A stretch of 64,000 nucleotides of DNA, from the NCBI GenBank assembly GCA_025526935.1, contig JAHLKD010000114.1, forward strand, positions 1 to 64,000. Reading direction: 5' to 3'. Positions within the stretch are counted from its first letter, which is position 1, and every line of letters starts with the position of its first letter. The stretch comes from Cladochytrium replicatum. Taxonomy: Eukaryota > Chytridiomycota > Chytridiomycetes > Cladochytriales > Cladochytriaceae. Both the position numbers and the translations under genes were made by a program. This document shows, piece by piece, positions 35,895-49,062 of this stretch. Under the pieces are notes generated by a model that saw only the letters and a list, made by a program, of their open reading frames with translations, did no database searches and was not told where the DNA came from.

Positions 35895-38800
35895 TCAAAA
35901 GCAGGCATGGACGTTTTGACATACCGTTCTGGCAGACTCAACAATCTCTTTAAGATTACTTAGTGGCCGGAAAGAATCAACCTCAAATCCAAGCTGACTC
36001 AACTTAAAAAAGAAAAAAACAACCGGTTAATATAGCGCATATCGCCATAAGTCATATCGTCATGATTCTTCTCACCTCGACTGTAAGCTGCTCCACATCG
36101 AGATACACCTGCAACCTGATCTTATCTTCATCACTCAGCCCACCAACCCCGTCATCCCCAGTGGTCTTCTTCCCCTTCTTAAACTTTCTCAGGGACTCCT
36201 GCATCTTCCTCTCGTTCGCAAGAAGCTCAGACACGACCGCACCGTAAAGCTCGCACACTTGCGTTGCGACCTCCGCCCTCCATGTCCGGATCGCACTGGA
36301 CTCGCTTGAGAGAATGGGTTGCACATCGGTGCCAGGTTCACCCCCACACGCGGATCGTATGAAAGCAGTCAGGGGCTCAAACATCGTTGGGATAAAGTAC
36401 GATGCTCTTGTTGGTGCCTTGATAACAAAACAGTGTTCTGTTCAATGTGCTTTGCTCGGAATTCCGATGCTCACCTCTTTGTTAGTTTGTCGGTACTGTC
36501 GCGGGATCTCTTTGACGTAGCGAAGGGGCTCACTGCATCGCTTTACAAGCACGGCGACCACTCTGCCGCTAAGATCCGGTAGCGTCTCCTCAATCGCATC
36601 GAGAGACGTCAAAATGCTCTCTCGAAACGCGTCATAACTGTCAAGCGATCTCGGGAATAGTGGAATAATATTCGATTCGTAGATCATCAGAATCTAGTTT
36701 GATCAGCTTGGTAAACATTTTGTAGGTATAGAATACAATATGATCGATTACCTTTTCCCGGACCACAGTCACGTCATTAAATAAGTAAAGATATTGTCTC
36801 AAGAGTGCTTCATCGGCTTCAGACGATCCACTAGCAACATCCAAGGCTAAATGTGAGGACGACAAAGTGGTCGGTGGCGTGCTTCCCGGACGCTGCGGGA
36901 TCCCTGGGGAGCTCGATCGACCAATCGCATGGGCCGCTACAACACCAGGAGGAGTCGCTGCTGTAGGTGGGCTAAGTGGATTGGGGTCTGTAGGGTTGGA
37001 TGTTTCGGGGAGTGCCGATTTCAACCAGAGAGCATACCGCCCAAGGAGCTTGCAAGAATAACATTGGAATTTTGAGTAAATAGGAGGGTCAGCACTGTCA
37101 TGCAGTTACCTGCAACGTCAGTTGCCAAAATCGATGCGTCAAGACTACTGTGTACACTTTCCTGTCCCAACAGAATTCCACACAAGAAATCAGGCTCCGA
37201 GATGCAGGGAAGATAAGATCAGTGCCACTCGATTCCGGGTTGTCGGTATTCGTCGAGGCGGCCACTCCCTCTTCGAACTTTCGCACGACCTCATTGAAGC
37301 TGTACATACCACGCAACATTCAAACTCTTCTTTCCAATTGACAATGAAGAATTTCTTACCGCAATTGGAAATATGTACTAAGCTGCCAGCGCTTCATAAA
37401 GTCGATGTAGGTTTGATGTGATCTCAACTGCTTAACCGACTTTTCGGATTGGCATAGCACTTCGAATTGCGAAACAAACTCCATAGATAAAGTGTAGTTC
37501 TAAAAACCATATATCAGCACACGTGTGCCAAGGGATGTTACGTCTTACCCTGTGGAAGACATCTGGGATACCCGGGCTGAATATTGTCGGTATCGTGCGA
37601 ACAATCGCAGAAACAACGTCCGCCCAGAATAAGTCCACCATCACATCGTGATGCGTACTTCTGAAAGCCTTCGTCGCTACATCAAGAACGAGCGCACATG
37701 AACGCGACACAAAATCCATGATCCGGTTGTACAAATTCTGGAGAGTATCTTCTTGTCCACTCGATGCTCCATTCTCCATAAGGGATTGTTTTGTGATGTT
37801 CTGTTGGCACATTAAGACACATTCCAACCCATGATTAAAGAGGCTAACCTTTTTGATGAACGGTCTGATGATGGTGTATCTCATGGCTTCTTCAGCCTCC
37901 GCAATACGATCGATGAGGACATAGGTTCGAAGAAATTGAGTAAGTGAGGCGGTCGCAGCTGCCCCTGGGGTCTCCATAGCAGTTTGGATTGCAGATTTTA
38001 GTGAGCGTGAGAGCGATGTGGTTAAAGTATCCCGAATCCGATTGATGCGCTATACGCAAGTTAGCTTGTTATCTTTACCGGAACAGCATGTGGTTATTGT
38101 AGGGAACTACGCACCCATTCGATATTTGTGACAAAAGGTAGGTCCTTTCCTTTTGATACAAGGTATTGAAGCTGGTTGTACTCGATCGCGACTCGTTCGA
38201 TGAGTTTTCCGTCGTTTAAACTTTCGTCTTCCATCCTGTTAGAAAAGATTAATCGAATGCATATTAACTGTCCAAAAGGCCATACTCAGAGTTGGTGACG
38301 GGGTCGAATCCGTTCCTTCTCCTCGATGAAGATATTTCCAGCAGCTCTTCAATTTTCCCAACAGATTCATGAATGCTTATAAAGAGCTGCAGAACCCCCT
38401 TCTTCTCTCTGATCGATGCTCGCTTCTCGAGCTTCGATTCTAGCGAGTCGATCACGGACGTCAAGTTTGATTTAACCGTCTAAAATGGAGAGCCCAGTAA
38501 GAGTTGTGCACCCGGGGTATTGTCGAAACCAAATCTCGTACCAGAACGTCAGATCTAACTTTGTCGAGCGGTCTCTTCAGATCCTCAATCATCTTGTCAA
38601 CACCGACGAGATTTGTCGATAGATTGATGAAGTCCGCATAGTCTTGGTTGATTAATTCGACCTAGGTTGGGGCCATTGCAGCATTTCAGTCCCAGCATAC
38701 ATTTCCCCATCGCCATTTTCGTCCTCCAAGCCTTCATCTCTGCTCACATGCTCTTACAAGCTCATTCTTCAGCTCTTTGAGCACAAAAGATAATTCCGCT

Positions 38801-38976
38801 TTGAGCCGATCGAGCGCAATGTGTGTGCGTTCACCGAGGAACTCCACCGGGTCGAAGCCATGCTGCAGGAACACGGACCGGTCGAATGACAGATATTCGC
38901 CAAAGAACGAAGGCGATAGAGTGGAGATTGCACCAGTGTCTGCTACTGCCGTTGACTCTCGAGATGGGTTCGTCAT
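35895..38976 (-). CDS. COG2: Conserved oligomeric Golgi complex subunit 2 (COG2)
   Basis: Twelve exons, 800 aa, all phases consistent: complement(35895..36002, 36076..36417, 36475..36693, 36752..37048, 37110..37299, 37360..37499, 37549..37800, 37849..38049, 38115..38235, 38286..38479, 38542..38661, 38758..38976). The N-terminus has the family signature: LSFDRSVFLQHGFDPVEFL, LKELKNELVELINQDYADF, then a coiled-coil stretch LESKLEKRASIREKK. The later domain includes YFQLRFNEVVRKFEEG, LTLQLLGRYALWLK and IRLQVYLDVEQLTVE. COG2 belongs to lobe A of the Golgi tethering complex for retrograde vesicle traffic. Residues about 500-560 form a Ser/Pro/Ala-rich insertion. The last small exon (36 codons) is supported by phase and a TTTTTTAAG acceptor. 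Confidence 0.9.
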
Positions 38977-39193
38977 TTGGTTGTGCGAGTGCTGGTTGCA
39001 ATTTGACACACTCGAATGACAGTGTTTGGGTTTGAGGAACTTTTGGTAAAAATATAAATTAAAAAAATCAAGAATAACTGATTGAAATATTCTGAGATTA
39101 AAGAGGTAGCCTTTATTTTTCAATACATAGAATAGAATCCGAAGTTGCTGGATTGTCATAGCTATTTCTTAAAGGTTATTAGTACTTGTTAAC

Positions 39194-41201
39194 CTACTTC
39201 AGCATCCATTCCCTGAAACAAACGCAACACCGAATGAGTGCAGAATTCAAACGAAAACTTTCCATTTTCATCGCTATACCTTTTGCCGCAAGCTTCGTGG
39301 TCCAAGGATCCACCAGCGTTCCAATATCAGCATCGTACAAAGTGTACCCATCGTAGTCGGCGTAGTCCGCTCCCGCCGACATCCAGTACAGCACTCCACC
39401 GAGATTATTGTCAAGTACGGCCTGGTACCACGCAGCGTAGTTTGATGCGCGAGCAGCCTTATCGGTCAAACCAAACTCCTCGATGATCAGAGGTTTGTTG
39501 AGGGATTTTGCGACGAGAGCGTGGGCTTTGATCCAGTTTGTTCCGTCCGAGGGAAGGTTGGTGAAGCCCCAGCCTAAAAATGGAAAGTTTAGGGGGCGGA
39601 AGTAGGAATGTCGTCGGTGGCATTACCAGAGAGGTAGAGATGGACTGTTGAGAGAAGAACGAGATGTTCGGGTCAGTATCTGAATCAAGATATGGCCCAT
39701 GGTATTCTGAGTCTCACTTGTTCCAAAATCGATGTTCTTCAAGGCAAGGTTCTTGCCAAAGTCGCTACCTTCGCCGAACGAATAGGCATACGTGTTTGAA
39801 GGAGTGTCACCGGGTACGGTCGCCAAACCGAAACCTTGAAACATACGCCAAATTGAAGCTCTTTCTCTCTCAAGTCTCTCGCTCAACGATTACCTTCTTC
39901 ACCAGTAGTGACCAGATGGTTCGAATCGATGCTCTTGATGTAAGTACTAATCTCGTCTGACCAATGAAATCAGTGATCCGTCTCTCATGTCCGATATCGA
40001 TGATCAGTCTACCTGCCCAAGATGTGATATAATTTGTTGCGGAACAGCCATTGCACCTTGCCTCGTTCGCAAGCTCCCACGCCATGATAGTCGGGTCATT
40101 CTTGTATGCAATACCGGTGAGCGGATTGACGTGGTTCAATAGCCTGCAATTTCACAATGCAAGATCAATTAGATCGATGAGAATTTGGAGGTGGGGCATT
40201 GGGACCACGCACTGGGAAATGTACTGCTTGAATCCGGCCTTGACGTTGGCGTTGGTGTAGAAGTCAGAGTGAATGGATCCACCAAGGTTCTTGACGTAAA
40301 CGTCCATGCCGCCGTAGTCACTCCAGTTGTTGGTCAAAGCAATAAGAAGACGAATTCCTTTGAGCCCAGCTTGCTGCACCACGTAGTCCATGCTCGCTAG
40401 GCTCGCTAGAAAACATGAACGAAAAGATGAAACACAAGAACGATCATAATGTGTATCCCTGCGTACCCTGGTTCAGTGTGACCTACCAAACTCGCAAAGT
40501 CAGCAACGCTTTCATAATCACACGTTGATGTGTCACACACTACCGTGTTGCCAGAGAACGTGATCCAAGCTGGAGAGCAGTTCTCGCAGAATCCCCACGT
40601 GCGAAGAATGTTCTGCTTGTGTTTCGTCAGCACGGCGAACAGGTTGTCCGTGTACGATTTCTCCTTAGTCACGATGTAGTACGCGTTGCTGCCGGAGAAG
40701 TACTTTGCGCATCCGTTGACGGTGAACTGCGTGCCAGAGACCTTTACAAAAGCATTGGACCTTAAAAAGCAATAGGCTTGAGTTCCCTTTACACACACAA
40801 GTTTCACAAGGTTTTCGTTACACGGGAGAGGGTGACGCGACGATTGTCGTAGTGGTAGTCTTCGTTGCCGCCGAAGTCGCTGCAGCTGTGGTGGTTTTGG
40901 TGGAAGCCGAAGTAGCCGCAGCTGTTTTCGTAGTCGTAATCGTGCTCGAACCAGCAACTTGCAAGCACTTTTCAATACAATCAATGATCAGCCAAAATAT
41001 CAACACATTATTTTTCTCTTCATTTCTTTGATTTACCTGCGAGTACCAGTTGTTGCTAAACACGCACGACCACCCGCTGGGACAGCACGTAGCACCGGTC
41101 CACCCCTGCCCACCACACTGCCCCCACGCCGCCGCACAACTTTGGGCGGCCGAAACACCAAAGACAGACAACAACGAAGCAATCAGCAACAAAGCACGCA
41201 T
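39194..41201 (-). CDS. Secreted mannan endo-1,4-beta-mannosidase (GH5, subfamily 7-like) with N-terminal CBM1
   Basis: A signal peptide ([20 protein letters not shown]) leads to a CBM1 cellulose-binding module ([15 protein letters not shown] ... NWYSQCL, split by an intron), a Thr/Ala-rich linker and the GH5 barrel: [42 protein letters not shown] (acid/base Glu), [13 protein letters not shown] and [10 protein letters not shown] (nucleophile Glu). Exons on the minus strand: 41037..41201, 40824..40967, about 40490..40741, about 40213..40405, 40013..40143, 39894..39956, 39718..39834, 39627..39644 (18 bp), 39194..39573. The junction between the third and fourth exons is not settled. The last exon may instead splice at a GTATAG donor near 39276, ending the protein about 30 residues earlier. 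It degrades plant mannan outside the cell. Confidence 0.88.
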
Positions 41202-41645
41202 TGGAGACAATGATGTGCGCATTCGTAACGAGAGATCTCCCTTTATATAAGTCGCACGGGTGCATGATTTATGCTTTGCTGTGTTTATGCGAGCAAAAAT
41301 TACGGTCATTGGGAAGTGGCCATGTGATGGAGCACGTTGAGATACACCAGAACCCCACCTCCATTAGCGAGTGTATTTGGGACGAGATCTGTATTGACGT
41401 TATGAAAGATCTTCTTTCTGCAAAGCTGAGCCAGATCCGTCTGACCTCCCAATGCTGCAGATTCTGGCTGAGGTTTGAAAACTTTCCTCGTGCACACGGG
41501 TGGCCAACATGCACACGTGAGGAAAATTTGTAACCCGCGGAATTACAACTGATCTCTTATTTACTCTGTTCGGATTAACAACTATGCGTAGACAGATCTT
41601 GTTCGACAATATTTCACCAAGATCTTGGAGTCGAAGGGCAGTGCG
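41202..41645. promoter_or_regulatory. Upstream region of the mannanase gene
   Basis: This 444-bp spacer precedes the mannanase start and follows the end of DRC10, both on the minus strand. A TATA-like TATATAAG (read on the minus strand) near 41243-41250 lies about 45 bp before the start codon. No other site is assigned. Confidence 0.4.
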
Positions 41646-43596
41646 CTATTTCTTGCCCTTCTTGCCCTTCTTCTCCTTCCCGCCTTTATCCTGCGATTTG
41701 GATAACATAAGGTGATTGTTGGTTCTCCATATCCCGCTCAACGCACCTTTTTCTTCTTGAGATCTTTCCTAATTTTGAAGCCCCTCCATACGGACTGAAT
41801 AAGGACCGCGGCGTCGGTCATACGTCTCATGACCCGTTCTTGCTCCTGAAGACACCAGAAATCAGCCACGCAAAACAAGATGTTAGTGTGTTGGATGTAC
41901 CTTCTTTAGCTCCTGTGCAATCCTCCGCTCCTCTTGGATCTGCTGGAAGTCTCTCTGAAGTCCCGCGAACCGTTTCTGAAGGTCATCCAGCTGTGCCTTC
42001 TCCTCTGTAAATATTGCCTTTGCTCACAGTTGTTAATTGGAACGACACAATGTATGTTCGCAATGGACTCACGGTGATATCCTCGATCTCGTTCTGCTTC
42101 TCATCCATGTCCTGGTCGTACTTGTGGATCCAGTTCTCGACCTCTGATTCGATCTTGAACTTTTTCTTGCGGAGCTGGGCTTCCTCCTCACGGTGCTTCT
42201 TGCAGAGCTCTTCGTGCTGGGACCGGAGGGATGCGATCTCCTGCTGTAAAGCTGCGTCCTGTGCATAGTAGTGAGGCAATGGGCTCGCATCTATATCTTC
42301 TTGGCATACCCTTTCACGGAACTGTTGGATGTCCAAGTCCTCTTTTTGCTTCGACCTGCTTTCCAGCCGCTTTGTGGTTTCCTCGGCCTGGTGCTTGATC
42401 TCCCTCAGTTCCTCTAATTAAATCAGTGTGAGAAAGCATCCCTGAGCACTCAGATTCGCAAACCTTTGAGCCTTCGGATGGTGTCGTTGCGTTTGCTCAC
42501 TTCGTTGGATCGTTCACGTTTGGCCTTTTCGAGTTCCTCTTTGAGCACCGCGACGTCATTGCTGGTCTGTGGTAAATGCATTTAGTCGTCAAGCCAATTC
42601 CATATCATATCCAACCTTTTGTTCTTTGGCAATGATGACAGAGAGTTGATCCTGTTTGGCCTTTTCCTCTTCAACCGAGGTTTTGAGGCGGTCGTAGACG
42701 AGGAGACGGACCTCGTTCAGGAGCTGTTCAAAGTGGGCAACGGCGGGCGGCTTCGTTGATTTGAGGTAGCGGAGCTTGTTGAGCGCTGTTGGGTTCTGGG
42801 AAAAGTGTCTGTAGAGCGAGCGCGTTGACGATCGGAGTTGGGATATGATTTCCTTCAGCTCGTTCTATTGAGAAGGTGAAGTAAGTTTGACGATAGCTGT
42901 GATGACAGTCAGCAGTGCAGCGCTCCGATGTTTGTGTTTCATCATTGCTTCATCGCACCAATGGTTCTAATTTATCGGTTGCTTCGCACTACTCTTATCT
43001 TCCACAACCGCGCTCCGCGCCGCCCCATTCTCACTCTCCCTCGTGTTGTTATCTCTTCGAGCTTCGTGCTTTTCGTATCTTTCTATTCGGCGCACCGCGC
43101 CGTTTAATTTTCTCTTTCTCTAGTGTCGATATCTCTTACCCCGTTTTCGTTCCTCATGTAATCCGGTGAGTCGACCAGAGCCTTGTACCGTTGCTCCAGC
43201 ATCCTGTGTTCCTAAAATAATGTGATCAAACGGTTTCATTCCCGTCATGTTGTTGGAGCACTGTCATACCGATATGAGGGAGAGAGTGTCTTGGGTAAAG
43301 ACAGACTGGGCTCTTCTATCGGTGACATCGGGAAGCAACGCGATGAGCGATATTTTCCTGAGCAGTTCGAGGAGAACAGCCATGATGCGCTGAGCCTCGA
43401 CGTTGGACAGTTTCGTAGAGAGAGCCAGATCATCGAAAGATCCCTGATCCGAAGATGAAGATGTGGAGTTAATTGGAGGGATTGGGTACAACGAGGCAGT
43501 GTTGAATGCGAGAGGTTGAGGATCAGCGATCGAGGACGTAGGACGGATTGGCGGCAGGTTGACAGTTCTTGTAGGCGAAGCGGACAGGTGGGCCAT
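41646..43596 (-). CDS. Dynein regulatory complex subunit 10 (IQCD family)
   Basis: Multi-exon coiled-coil protein; clear exons are 43270..43596, 43140..43211, 42616..42864, 42464..42566 and further exons to the stop at 41646. The N-terminal part has AQRIMAVLLELLRKISL with LLPDV, as in IQCD. The centre is coiled coil. The diagnostic segment LRKKKFKIESEVENWIHKYD followed by DEKQNEIED matches IQCD closely. Near the C-terminus is an IQ calmodulin-binding motif (AAVLIQSVWRGFKIRKDL), then a lysine-rich tail. In the ciliary axoneme the nexin-dynein regulatory complex links doublets and controls bending. The intron at about 42865-43139 is the longest in this gene. A 51-bp segment at about 42259-42309 has intron borders but is in frame, so it may or may not be spliced. 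Confidence 0.85.
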
Positions 43597-43725
43597 TTGG
43601 TCTGTGATCCACCACCACCTGGCACACACCAACGGAGTGAATTAATTGATTGATTACAGATCTTCACGCAGGTGAGGTGCTGGAAGCAGTAGCACGCTCG
43701 GCACTATTTCCTTATTTCCAGTAAC

Positions 43726-43774
<49 letters not shown>

Positions 43775-44006
43775 GCCATTAGTAATTAGCCGTCGGTCGG
43801 TGATGCTCGCAACAATTATGGCCTGATTTCTCCGTGTCATTCTCCCACACCCCAACCCTCGAACACGTCGCGATTGTCGTTGCATTGGGTCAAAGTGCCT
43901 CGCTCGCTCGTCCGTGCTTGTCATCTCTGCCATTTACAATTCAATCGCTATTCGTATTGCTACTTTGGAGCTCGCCTGAATTCTCCGCTGCGCAACTCGC
44001 GGCGAC
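43597..44006. promoter_or_regulatory. Divergent promoter region with (ATT)16 microsatellite
   Basis: Spacer between DRC10 (minus) and the GRAM-VASt gene (plus). It holds a perfect trinucleotide run, about 16 ATT units at 43727-43774. No other element is recognised. Confidence 0.6.
43727..43774. repeat. (ATT)16 microsatellite
   Basis: Uninterrupted ATT trinucleotide run. It creates a spurious minus-strand poly-Asn frame. Such runs are often length-polymorphic. Confidence 0.97.
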
Positions 44007-47000
44007 ATGTCCGACTCCCGTGCGAGCATCCCCAGCCCGTTGACCATCGGCGAGCCCCAGACAGTTAATCATCGCCCTTCTGCTGATTCTGCCATGAGTG
44101 GCACGGTTGCTTCCGGCTCTCCTTCTTCCTCATCTGTCCCTACCTCTCCCTCTGAATCAATGCCTGCTGAAAGCAATCAATCGTCTTCGACCGATCCTGC
44201 GTCTGCACCTCCCACCGACCGCTTATTCCCAACCCGTCGCTCTTCGCTCCTTGCTCAGGTCGATAGTCCTCATCAACCCACCTTTTCCTCCTTCCGCTCA
44301 TCTTTTCTCTCAACTACCCCAATCCTTACGCTTCCGCTCGACGACGTCCATCACCACCCTCTCCAACTCGACACTGATTCGGATGATACCTCGGATGCAA
44401 TCACGGCCATCCCGGTCTCCAGACTACGATCCACCTCCGACGCATCAGCACCTACATCCCCTCCCATCCCGGTCCCATCGCGTCGTCAGTCCCACGCTCT
44501 CTACGACACAATCGCGTCTGACCGTCACGTCCGTCGCGCTTCCTCTCTCAATACAATCACCACAAATAGCACTGCTTCTCGGCACTCCAAAGTACTTCCC
44601 GATGCTCCTTCGACTATTCCCCCGCCTTCTCCGCAAGATTCAAAGATTCCAACAGTCGCATCTCCTTCTTCTTCCCACCTGTCGCCTCTCGATCCTTCTC
44701 GCCCATTATCACTTTTCTCTACCACGCGCGGTGGCGGATTCTCTCCTGAACGATCGACCTTATCAGAGTTCCCGAATCCTGCCATATTCAAACCAAGATC
44801 CATGAGCTCGGCATCCAGGGACGATCATGTGGATAATCCGATTGCGGAGATGGAGAGCGAAACAATGGACAGTGTTACCGGTAATGGAACACCTCCGACA
44901 GAGAATCAAAGTTGGACCCTCGCAAACAAGAAGCGGAACACTGAATTTCACGAAATATTCACGAAATTGCCCAAGGAAGATCATTTGATCGAGGGTGAGT
45001 CGGAGGATCAAAATAGAAAATCAATGAGATATCTGTAGCTAAGAGAAATGTCGACCGTCTTTTTCTTTTTCTAGACTTCGCATGTAACCTGCAGAAAGAA
45101 CCCCCAGCACAGGGAAGATTGTACGTGTCCGAGCGACATATTTGCTTCTCGACGAAGATCTTGTGGGTTCAGGCGGTAAGCTCCATAACATTACAGTTCT
45201 TCATAATGATGTTGATCCGAATTTCTTTTCATAGCACCAAGTTTCAATACCGTTTCCGGAAGTCCTGACTTTGGAAAAGCGGAACGGACCCTCTGGTACC
45301 ATAGAAATATCCACTATCTCTACCAAGGTAGAATGTGTTGCAGCGACTTGAGTTTTCAATCTTCATGTTTTACTTTAGTTTACATTTTCTGGCTTTGTCA
45401 ACCGTGACAGCGTCGTAAGTTGCCGAATCGAACTCTCAAACTTAAGTTTGCAACTTATTTTTCTTTAATATTCCAGTATGACATGCTTCAGACGATATGG
45501 ACTCCGATGGGGCCAAAGCAAAACATAAAACTCACAACATTCCGCAAATCCGTCGTCCCTTCAAAACGATCGACATCTCCCGCTCCTTCAATGACTCGGG
45601 GTGGCTCCACGACCCCCGCGCCCAGCATTGGCAGCACCACCCTAAGCACAAAGAGCAAATCAAGCTCCAAAAAGTGCTCCCATGTCGAAGACGGTGTGTG
45701 TGAAGTGTGTGCGATTGCTGGTGGAACCGACGAGGATGGGATGGTGTCGGAGTCATCGGTGCTGGTGGACAGTGGAAGCTTGTCGGACACTAGTAGCAGC
45801 CAGGACACCACCGAGATCCGTCACGACGAACTAGACGATGATGACGATACAAAGAACGAAGTGGAAGCGTATATATACGAGACTGTGAAGAACGAGTTGA
45901 CGCAGGCAGCGAAACTTGAAGAGGAGGAGCAGATGCAGCAGAGGGACGTCAAGGTCGTGAAGACTGATGTTGTCGTGGAGGAGAAGGTGGAGGACGCTGA
46001 GGCTGCGAAAAAGCTGGACGAAAGGGTTAAAGTGGAGGAGGAGGATGACGTGCACACGGACACGCAGAGCGAGCAGCAGTTGACTGTGACCGCAGCATCA
46101 GTGGACCGCGTCAAAGCGGCGGAGAAGAAGCTTACGAATCGACTCTCAGCCGGCTCGCTTGCGTCGCTGTTCACTGGGATGTCGACGAACTCGCTACTCT
46201 CGAACACGTCGAGCGGCTCCAGTGGGACCGCACGGAATGTGGGAGGTTTGGTCGGAGATGCAATTGAGGGGCCAAGCGCGGGAGCAAGTCCGGTGAGTAC
46301 GTCGAAACCGGATCCGACGGCTTCCGTGAGGAATTTCCTTGCATCTTTAGGGATGCCGCAAGTTGGCGCAAATGGGAATGGGAGTGGGGGGGAAGGCAAA
46401 GCCTCACCCCCAAAGTCACCGGCAACGACCAAGATGCCGTCCCTCGTAATTGGATCACCCGTGTCCAAGAAACCCACGCCAGCTCCTACCATAAGTCAGC
46501 CAAACTCGAATGCAGGGTCCACGACCACGACGAGCGCGAGTGGTGGCGAGGAAGGGACTCCCGAACGCGCACGGAGCATTGTAGCAGCAGAAGCCCCCCC
46601 GCTCGGGCTTGCGGAGATCGCAGCGGCGGTGGTAGCAGGCAGTGGCTCGCCGTCACCCGTTGGAATTGGGAACCCAAGCGATGGTGGGTACGACACGGAC
46701 AACTCGCTCGTGATAACTACCACCGTGCCCGCGCACCCGCACATTGTACACCAGCCGCACCCAGTACGACGCGGATCCGCTGCGTCAGTCCTAGGCTCAC
46801 CGACACGCGCGGGAACAAAGCACGGCGTGGGTGAAGAGGATGCCGAGGCGAAGAAGAAGCGGAAGAAGCGGAAGGCGAAGGTCGGGAGGATTGTTGCGAC
46901 CGGGAAGTGCGGGTGCGAGGACACGCATAAGAAGATGGTGGGCGTTATGGATGCGACCGTGCAGTGCTCGATGGAAGCGGTCTGGGCGCTGTTGTTTGGA

Positions 47001-48259
47001 GACCGACCGCTCGTGGGGAGCTTTTACAGGAGCTTTTTGGAGAAGCGCAAGATCAAAGGTGATTCGTGGATTTAAAGGTTGTATGAGCATCGATGCTTAC
47101 ATATTTGGGTAGACACGAAATCAACGACTTGGGTCGATCCATCCACAGGTCCCCCCGACAGCGCTCTCACGGACATGCCCGAGGGACCCGAGAAGGATCA
47201 CCAGTACCTCGGCAGCCTCTCCGTGGGATCTGTGCGACGAGAGGAGTACCTGATGCCCGTGAGCAACCCCATCGGCCCCAAAGCGGTGATCTGTAAGGTG
47301 CGCGAAGAGCTTCTAAAGTACGTTCAAGGCAACAATGTGTGCGTGCTCGGGTCGAGCCAGACACCTGACGCGCCGAGTGGGTCAAGCTTCGTTATCAACG
47401 TGCGGTGCTGTATGATTTCTGACCCGGGGTCGAATGGCAAGGCGACGAGGCTGAAGGTTTCATGCGAAGTGGAGTGGCTCAAAGGCTCTTGGCTAAAATG
47501 TAACAAAAAATTTACAGCGTTATCTCTTTATGCTCATTTATTATCTGTACAGTGGCAGTTGATCAGGCTGCACCGCAAGGGATCCGGTCGCACCAGCAAG
47601 ATCTCCACAATTTTCTCAAAGCGTATCTGACGACCCAGGGACCGACCGTCGAAGTCCGCGTCGCGAAGCATCTCCCCGCGATCGCAGAGGAGACCGAGAC
47701 GGACGAAGAGGACGACGACGGGACAGGCCTCGGCGTCGGGGATCCGAGCGCGAGCCTCCGTGTTGGCACGCAGCTCCTGCGGACCAAAGACCCACTCTTC
47801 CACCCGCTCGCGGAGGAAGTCGAGCGACTCGGCAAGCACGCGCGGCGGAATGAGGACGATGGGGGCGTCGAGGACGAGGTTGAGGCGTTGTTGCAGGACG
47901 GGGTGATGAGGAGGGGACGGTGGGGGTTGAGAAGGAGCAATACGTGGAAAGGGTCGAACGCGCCTACGCGGTCGTCGTCGTTGGGGCGGCCGAGCACGCC
48001 CACGTCGCCGACGACGGGGGGCAGGGTTAGAGTTGGAGGCGGTGGTGGGGGTTGGGAGGCTGTGGGTGTGTGGGTGATGATTGTGGTTGTGATTGTGGTT
48101 TTGTGCGGGGTGATGTGGATGATGGTGTGGATGGGGATGCTGGTTGTGAAGATGGAGGAGCGGATGAGGGTGCTCGAAGGGCTCGTGAGGGAGCAGACGG
48201 GATTGATGCGGGGGATGGTGGTTGGTGGTGGGAGGATTGGGCAAGGAGAGCTGGAGTGA
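44007..48259 (+). CDS. GRAM-VASt domain sterol-transfer protein (LAM/Aster family)
   Basis: Model 44007..44994, 45075..45175, 45235..45327, 45379..45414, 45477..47058, 47113..47499, 47553..48259 gives 1297 aa. A Ser/Pro-rich N-terminus precedes a GRAM domain (NTEFHEIFTKLPKEDHLIEDF, LYVSERHICFSTKI, VSIPFPEVLTLEK, KFTFSGFVNRDS). A long acidic then Ser/Gly-rich linker follows. The VASt domain begins DATVQCSMEAVWALLFGD and continues FYRSFLEKRKIK, WVDPSTGPP, EEYLMPVSNPIGP and VSCEVEWLKGSW. A membrane helix near residues 1225-1255 (VWVMIVVVIVVLCGVMWMMVW) anchors the C-terminus. Family members move sterol between plasma membrane and ER at contact sites. Fragments of the VASt and C-terminal parts recur at 50233-50310 and 55985-56250. 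Confidence 0.92.
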
Positions 48260-48603
48260 GCAAGAAGAATATTTTGGTTTTTTTAGGGAAAAAGACCCTC
48301 ATATGTGGTGGACCTTTTCTTCTCGCTTTTATGGTTATCTTGCTCCTTTGTAATGTCTTTGTGTTAGGATTGTAAAACAAGCTCGTGTGAATTCTAAATT
48401 TTGCACCGGTGGAACACAAGCAAAGTTTTATCGTATCCGGCCCTGCTTATGCTTGTTGTGTGTGCACTATAAAATTGTTGCCTTCCTCCTCGCCATTACT
48501 GTTGGTTATCCTCGGTGCTCTACTTTTTGCATCCAAATCAACCGCTCAAGCTTAGTTTGTATTCTCTTCAACCTCAATCGAATAACTGAAGGCAACGAAG
48601 AAT

Positions 48604-49062
48604 ATGACCGCACTGCCTAGTTACACCACACCACAATACCCACCACCACCACCACAAGCAACCGAACCCACCCCATCACTACCCCCGCCCTACGTCTACG
48701 CAAGGGCCGATGCCATTCTCAAACCCTCCGATATCCCCTTGACCAAGTACCCCGACGCCAAACTCACTTTCCTCGCCGCGTCCTTTGGCCTCGTCTTTGG
48801 CTTCTCTATGCGTTTCTTGGAGTACAGATTCCCAAAGCCGCGAGCGATAAGCTACCACGCCGGAGTGGCTATCGGGAGTGGGTTGGCTGCGCTTGCGTAC
48901 TTGACGATCGGGGCTGTTTTTGCCGGTATTGCGGGGAGTGTGACAAATGGGGCTGTGATTTGTTTCACGATTGGGATTTTGGATCTGATCATGTCTGCGT
49001 GGACCGCGAACAGGTATTATCGGATGAAGAAATGGTGGGCCAACAGCGGGGGGATCGTTTGA
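48604..49062 (+). CDS. Small proline-rich multi-pass membrane protein, family copy 1
   Basis: Single exon, 152 aa; I cannot name the family. The first 50 residues are Pro-rich (PQYPPPPPQATEP) and end at a conserved KPSDIPLTKYPD. Then come a helix (TFLAASFGLVFGFSM), a basic loop (EYRFPKPRAISY), two helices (GVAIGSGLAALAYLTIGAVFAGIAG and AVICFTIGILDLIMSAWT) and a basic tail RYYRMKKWW. No signal peptide is seen. The gene starts 345 bp after the GRAM-VASt gene. Copies lie at 54609-55076 (about 85% identical by eye), 56440-56870 (broken), 61855-62680, 62883-63353 and 63480-64000 (broken). Confidence 0.8.
   Translation: MTALPSYTTPQYPPPPPQATEPTPSLPPPYVYARADAILKPSDIPLTKYPDAKLTFLAASFGLVFGFSMRFLEYRFPKPRAISYHAGVAIGSGLAALAYLTIGAVFAGIAGSVTNGAVICFTIGILDLIMSAWTANRYYRMKKWWANSGGIV

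Noticed and set aside
43712-43933. Minus-strand frame with a poly-Asn run
   Set aside because: Product of the ATT microsatellite in a promoter region.
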